This document shows positions 32,121 through 35,587 of a stretch of 35,587 nucleotides of DNA, piece after piece. The notes below the pieces were generated by a model that saw only the letters and a list, made by a program, of their open reading frames with translations, had not been told where the DNA came from and did no database searches. Positions within the stretch are counted from its first letter, which is position 1; every line of letters begins with the position of its first letter. The stretch comes from Arthrobacter sp. (GTDB lineage Bacteria; Actinomycetota; Actinomycetes; Actinomycetales; Micrococcaceae): positions 1 to 35,587 of the forward strand of contig NZ_JAPSHJ010000041.1 of assembly GCF_031179985.1 (NCBI RefSeq). The letters are read 5' to 3'. The translations under genes and the position numbers were made by a program.

Positions 32121-33907
32121 AGGTACTGTCCAGTATTGGGCATCGTTTCGATGGACTTGCCCGGCTCCTGACCTGCCTTGCCTTGGACAATGGTACGGAT
32201 GTACGTAATCCGCTCACCCTTCTTGCCGGAGATCCTGGCCCAATCGTCCGGATTGGTAGTGTTCGGCATGTCCTCGTGCTCGCGGAACTCATCAATGACT
32301 GCTCGGAGCAGGTGGTCTATGCGGATGCCCTTCTGGGCCGTGGTGAGCAGGTCCTTGATGGCGTACTTCTTGGCTCGGTCCACAACATTTTGCACAACCG
32401 CACCTGAGTTGAAGTCCTTGAAGTAGAGCATCTCGGTATCACCATTGGCATACGTCACTTCGAGGAACTCATTGGATTTGTCCGTTGAGTACATCGCCTC
32501 GACTGTGCGCTGGATCATGGCATCAACGGTGGCCTGGACATCGCCATTGTGTTCGGCAAGGTCTGAGGCGTGGAAGGGCAGATCCGTGGTGATGTACTTG
32601 TAGAAAATGTCCGCTGCCGCCTCGGCATCCGGCCGATGGATCTTTACCTTCACGTCCAAGCGCCCTGGGCGCAGGATAGCCGGATCGATCATGTCCTCAC
32701 GGTTGGAAGCGCCGATGACAATCACATTGTCCAGCCGTTCCACGCCGTCGATCTCGCTCAGCAGCTGGGGAACGATGGTGGTCTCGACATCGGAGGAGAT
32801 TCCGGTTCCGCGGGTACGGAACAAGGAGTCCATCTCGTCGAAAAACACCACTACGGGGCTGCCATCGGAAGCCTTTTCGCGTGCCCGGGAGAAAATGAGC
32901 CGGATGTGGCGCTCGGTCTCGCCGACATACTTGTCCAGGAGCTCCGGACCCTTGATGTTCAGGAAGTAGCTCTTGAGATCCACATTCCCGGTGCGCTCGG
33001 CAGCCCTTGCGGCGAGGGAATTGGCCACAGCCTTGGCAATGAGGGTTTTGCCACAACCGGGAGGGCCGTACAGGAGAATCCCCTTGGGGGCCTTGAGGCC
33101 GTGTTCACGGTACAGATCCGGGTGCAGGAACGGGAGTTCGACGGCGTCGCGGATCTGTTCAATCTGCGGACCCAGCCCGCCGATATCGTGGTACGTGATG
33201 TCCGGGACTTCCTCCAGCACCAGGTTTTCAACCTCGGCACGGGGAACCTTTTCCAGCGCGTAACCGGTGCGGGAATCGATGGACAACGCGTCCCCCACCC
33301 TTAGCTTTTGTGCCATCAGCGGACCGGAGAGGCGGATGACCCGTTCCTCATCGGCCCGGCCAACCACCAGGGCGCGGTCGTGACCCAGCATTTCCTTGAG
33401 CGTTACGAGGTCGCCGGCACGCTCGAAGCCGAGCCCCGCCACCACCAGGAGTGCCTCGTTGAGCAGCACCTCCTGGCCGACGGCCAGCTGGTTGATGTTG
33501 ACCAAGGGGCTGATCCCCACGCGCATTTTGCGGCCCGCATTGAAGATGTCTACCGATTCTTCCGTGACGGCCTGGGTGGAACTGCCCGGCGCAACCTGCC
33601 GCTTCGGATTGAGCTGGAGAATCGTCCCGAAGCTGTAAGGAGGCTGGCCCTCCTGATCCAAGGCGTTCTTCAGGCGCAGAATCTCTGCCTTCGCCGTTTC
33701 CAACATGCCCACGAGCTTGGTGTTGTTTTGCGTTGCTGCCGCGAGTTGGCGGTCGATGTGGCGGAGTTTGTCCCTCAGAATGTTGATCTGCCGGTCAGCG
33801 ACCGAGAGTTCGCTGGCGCCGTAACGTGCACCGTCCTCGGCTCCTGGACCTGCCGTGTCCCCTGCGGGCGTCCGTCCTGATTCGTTGTTTGGCATCTCCA
33901 TGATCAT
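32117..33907 (-). CDS. arc: Proteasome-associated AAA ATPase ARC/Mpa
   Basis: 596 residues. The N-terminal coiled coil (about 35-85, [24 protein letters not shown]...) binds Pup. Two OB-fold domains follow (about 90-235), then an AAA+ module with Walker A GPPGCGKT (281-288), Walker B VVFFDE (353-358) and the sensor region [19 protein letters not shown]. The C-terminus is GQYL, with the penultimate Tyr needed to dock on and open the PrcA ring. Hexamers unfold pupylated proteins and feed them to the proteasome. AAGGGG, 5 bases before ATG 33907, is the ribosome binding site; in-frame ATGs 6 and 12 bases later are alternatives. A likely promoter lies in the gap after trmI. Confidence 0.96.
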   Translation of the reverse strand: MIMEMPNNESGRTPAGDTAGPGAEDGARYGASELSVADRQINILRDKLRHIDRQLAAATQNNTKLVGMLETAKAEILRLKNALDQEGQPPYSFGTILQLNPKRQVAPGSSTQAVTEESVDIFNAGRKMRVGISPLVNINQLAVGQEVLLNEALLVVAGLGFERAGDLVTLKEMLGHDRALVVGRADEERVIRLSGPLMAQKLRVGDALSIDSRTGYALEKVPRAEVENLVLEEVPDITYHDIGGLGPQIEQIRDAVELPFLHPDLYREHGLKAPKGILLYGPPGCGKTLIAKAVANSLAARAAERTGNVDLKSYFLNIKGPELLDKYVGETERHIRLIFSRAREKASDGSPVVVFFDEMDSLFRTRGTGISSDVETTIVPQLLSEIDGVERLDNVIVIGASNREDMIDPAILRPGRLDVKVKIHRPDAEAAADIFYKYITTDLPFHASDLAEHNGDVQATVDAMIQRTVEAMYSTDKSNEFLEVTYANGDTEMLYFKDFNSGAVVQNVVDRAKKYAIKDLLTTAQKGIRIDHLLRAVIDEFREHEDMPNTTNPDDWARISGKKGERITYIRTIVQGKAGQEPGKSIETMPNTGQYL

Positions 33908-33925
33908 CAGCCCCTTCTTGCGCTC

Positions 33926-33954
33926 TTATTAAGACCATAGTCCCAACAACGCAA
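33926..33954 (-). promoter_or_regulatory. Probable promoter of the arc-dop-pup-prc cluster
   Basis: On the minus strand TTGCGT (33954-33949) and TAATAA (33931-33926) are 17 bases apart, in the 75-base gap between trmI and arc. The -10 match is moderate. The transcript would start about 12-13 bases before the arc ATG, just ahead of its ribosome binding site. Confidence 0.4.
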
Positions 33955-33982
33955 GGTCTGCTGAAGCTTTCCGAAATACGGA

Positions 33983-35047
33983 CTAGTTCGTGATCTTTGG
34001 ATCGTCCTTCACATTGGTTCCTGCAATGGCGTCACGGGCAGCCCGACGCAGCTTCTTGTCAGACACCAGACGCTCTCCCACCGCACCCGGAGTCCAGGCG
34101 TTGACGTCCTCGTCGTTGAACTCCGTCTTGGAGGGACGACGCTTTACGGAGATGCCGGTGACGCCGTCGGCAAGCCTGCGCGTCACGAGAAGGAAGCCGG
34201 TGTGCGCCACCATCCGATGGTCCGGGCGTACGGCCAGGCCTTCCAGGTGCCATCCGCGCACCATTGATTCCCAGGCGTCGGGCTCTGTGAAGCGCCCGTC
34301 TGCCCGGATGGCCTCCGCGGTACGGGACAGCTGGGTCACCGTAGCAACGTAGTTGATCCACACACCACCCGGGGCAAGAACCCTTGCCACGGCGTCCAGG
34401 CACTCCCAGGGTGCCAGCATGTCGAGCACCACACGGTCAACGGAACCGGGGGCTTCACTGCGCACCACTTCTTCCTGGAAGTCGCCCAGGGAGATCTTCC
34501 ATGCCGGATGCGGACCACCAAAAATTGTCTCCACGTTTCCACGGGCAATATCGGCAAATTCCTCACGTCGCTCAAAGGAATGCAGGTAGCCGTTGTCCCC
34601 TACTGCACGCAGGAGCGAAATGGACAGGGCTCCGGAGCCCACGCCCGCCTCAACCACGCGGGCACCGGGGAAGATGTCAGCCATGGTCACGATCTGTCCG
34701 GCGTCTTTGGGGTACACCACAGCGGCTCCGCGAGGCATGGACAGCACGAAGTCCGACAGCAACGGTCGAAGCGTCTGGTACTGCTGGCCAACGTTGTTGG
34801 TCACTACCGAGCCGTCAACTTTGCCGATGATCTCATCGTGGTTGAGGAATCCACGGTGGGTGTGGAATGCTCCCCCCACCTCCAATGTGATGGTGTTCAT
34901 CCGACCACGTTCGTCAGTCAGCTGTACGCGCTCACCCTCGCGGAAGGGACCCCGGCGCCTAGCGGCACCAACCGGCTCGGCACTTGCCGTACCCAAGCCT
35001 GGATTTTCGGCTGTGGCGGTACCGGTGGCGGCGTGATCGCTGCTCAT
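33983..35047 (-). CDS. trmI: tRNA (adenine-N1)-methyltransferase TrmI
   Basis: 354 residues. A variable Ala/Gly-rich N-terminus precedes the beta-barrel (FREGERVQLTDERGRMNTITLEVGGAFHTHRGFLNHDEIIG). The SAM domain has motif I VEAGVGSGALSISLLRAV, SFERREEFADIARGN, DFQEEVV and the signature VDRVVLDMLAPWE. The family forms tetramers and makes m1A58 in the T loop of tRNA. The homologue in M. tuberculosis is Rv2118c, which likewise lies near the Pup-proteasome genes. GAGGA upstream of ATG 35047 is the ribosome binding site. It has a C-terminal extension of about 40 charged residues (KRRPSKTEFNDEDVNAWTPG...). Confidence 0.95.
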   Translation of the reverse strand: MSSDHAATGTATAENPGLGTASAEPVGAARRRGPFREGERVQLTDERGRMNTITLEVGGAFHTHRGFLNHDEIIGKVDGSVVTNNVGQQYQTLRPLLSDFVLSMPRGAAVVYPKDAGQIVTMADIFPGARVVEAGVGSGALSISLLRAVGDNGYLHSFERREEFADIARGNVETIFGGPHPAWKISLGDFQEEVVRSEAPGSVDRVVLDMLAPWECLDAVARVLAPGGVWINYVATVTQLSRTAEAIRADGRFTEPDAWESMVRGWHLEGLAVRPDHRMVAHTGFLLVTRRLADGVTGISVKRRPSKTEFNDEDVNAWTPGAVGERLVSDKKLRRAARDAIAGTNVKDDPKITN

Positions 35048-35176
35048 GGACTGTTCCTCGCTCCTGTAATGCTGTTTGGCTGCTCATTGAGAGCGCCGGC
35101 ACCAAGCTGCCGGGCCTGGTGGTGATTATGCTCTTGCCCTATTTCATGGCCGGCAGGTAACTCTACCGGTTCCTGC

Positions 35177-35587
35177 TTATCTGCGCCCGTTGCGTTGGGC
35201 TTCCCTGCCGGTGATCGCGTCCAAAACGGCGTGCTTATGCAACACGCCTGTCACTATGCCATGGTCATCGATCACGGCATACTCGCTGCCATTCAGCTTT
35301 GACAGGTACTGGAGCAGATCCTGACCCTTGTCCGATTCCAGAACGTAGGCGCCGTCGTCGAGCTTGTAGGAGACCGCACTGGCGGGGGTACTTGCCTCTG
35401 CCCCGGCCGGGACCGCCGCTACAGATTTGGGATCCACCAACTGTTTGGGACGCCTGTCGCTTCCGAACAGGACCACCGCCGGGAAACCGGCAGGTGAGAG
35501 ACGCAGGACATCCGCCACCGTGGACGCTTCGGAGAGGCCGACGGCGGGTTCCGCCAATGCGGCAGCGGCCACCAAATGCAGGCGGCT
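35177..35587 (-). CDS. C-terminal part of a probable site-2 protease family protein with CBS domains (partial)
   Basis: The frame is open to the window edge, so the 5' end is outside. The visible 136 residues look like a CBS pair: LAEPAVGLSEASTVADVLRL, FPAVVLFGSDRRPKQLVD, then SEYAVIDDHGIVTGVLHKHAVLDAITG. In actinobacteria, M50 site-2 proteases with C-terminal CBS domains are commonly encoded just upstream of trmI, hence the call. The protease motifs (HExxH, DG) are not in the window, so another CBS protein is possible. 129 bases separate it from trmI; they hold an inverted repeat CCGGCA/TGCCGG (6 bp) and no convincing promoter. Confidence 0.6.
   Translation of the reverse strand, partial: SRLHLVAAAALAEPAVGLSEASTVADVLRLSPAGFPAVVLFGSDRRPKQLVDPKSVAAVPAGAEASTPASAVSYKLDDGAYVLESDKGQDLLQYLSKLNGSEYAVIDDHGIVTGVLHKHAVLDAITGREAQRNGRR

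Noticed and set aside
30930..32171. A 413-codon open frame on the plus strand opposite dop
   Set aside because: It is fully antisense to a well-conserved enzyme gene and encodes no recognisable domain. Long antisense frames are normal in GC-rich coding DNA.

Overview
The window is chromosomal DNA of a high-GC actinobacterium, most likely Arthrobacter or a close relative (Micrococcaceae). The evidence is a complete Pup-proteasome locus, RbpA, a Ppm1-type mannosyltransferase beside rbpA as in mycobacteria, a naturally fused PafBC regulator (an arrangement known from Arthrobacter), and many GTG/TTG starts. I see no rRNA, tRNA, CRISPR array, insertion sequence or prophage. No stretch over 300 bases lacks a gene.

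Left part (1-11023). The 3' end of a probable sugar-binding ABC-transporter protein and its terminator are followed by a very large secreted protein with two GH43 catalytic modules, probably for plant arabinan or arabinoxylan. After a strong terminator comes a three-gene operon, type III polyketide synthase - SAM methyltransferase - FAD monooxygenase, joined by 8- and 4-base overlaps. Its order matches the srsA-srsB-srsC phenolic-lipid genes of Streptomyces and suggests a methylated, hydroxylated resorcinol or quinone lipid. Then follow a SnoaL/NTF2-fold protein, a lipoprotein and a peptide deformylase.

Middle (11024-19059). An S9 peptidase is divergent from an RlmA-like rRNA methyltransferase, followed by an NfeD protein and an SPFH/band-7 protein (a membrane-scaffold pair). 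rbpA has a 257-base upstream region with two promoter-like sequences, one resembling a SigR/SigH (disulfide-stress) promoter, plus a possible leader ORF. A perfect 27-bp inverted repeat separates rbpA from the convergent ppm1 gene. An amidohydrolase lies upstream of ppm1.

Right part (19060-35587, all minus strand). Reading in the direction of transcription: site-2 protease (partial), trmI, arc/mpa, dop, pup, prcB, prcA, pafA, an FKBP lipoprotein, a cytoplasmic FKBP, pafBC, a small membrane protein, tatA, tatC, and the Ski2-like helicase helY. Dop deamidates the C-terminal Gln of Pup, PafA ligates Pup to proteins, ARC unfolds them, and PrcA/PrcB degrade them. PafBC is the transcriptional activator of the DNA-damage response. 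TatA/TatC export folded proteins.

A recurrent signal is TANNNT placed 6-7 bases before the start codon, with no Shine-Dalgarno, at eight genes. This is the signature of leaderless transcription and it also fixes several start codons. The genes are largely conserved housekeeping genes. The less ordinary items are the srs-like operon, the twin-GH43 protein, the layered rbpA leader, and two mutually exclusive hairpins ahead of pafBC.
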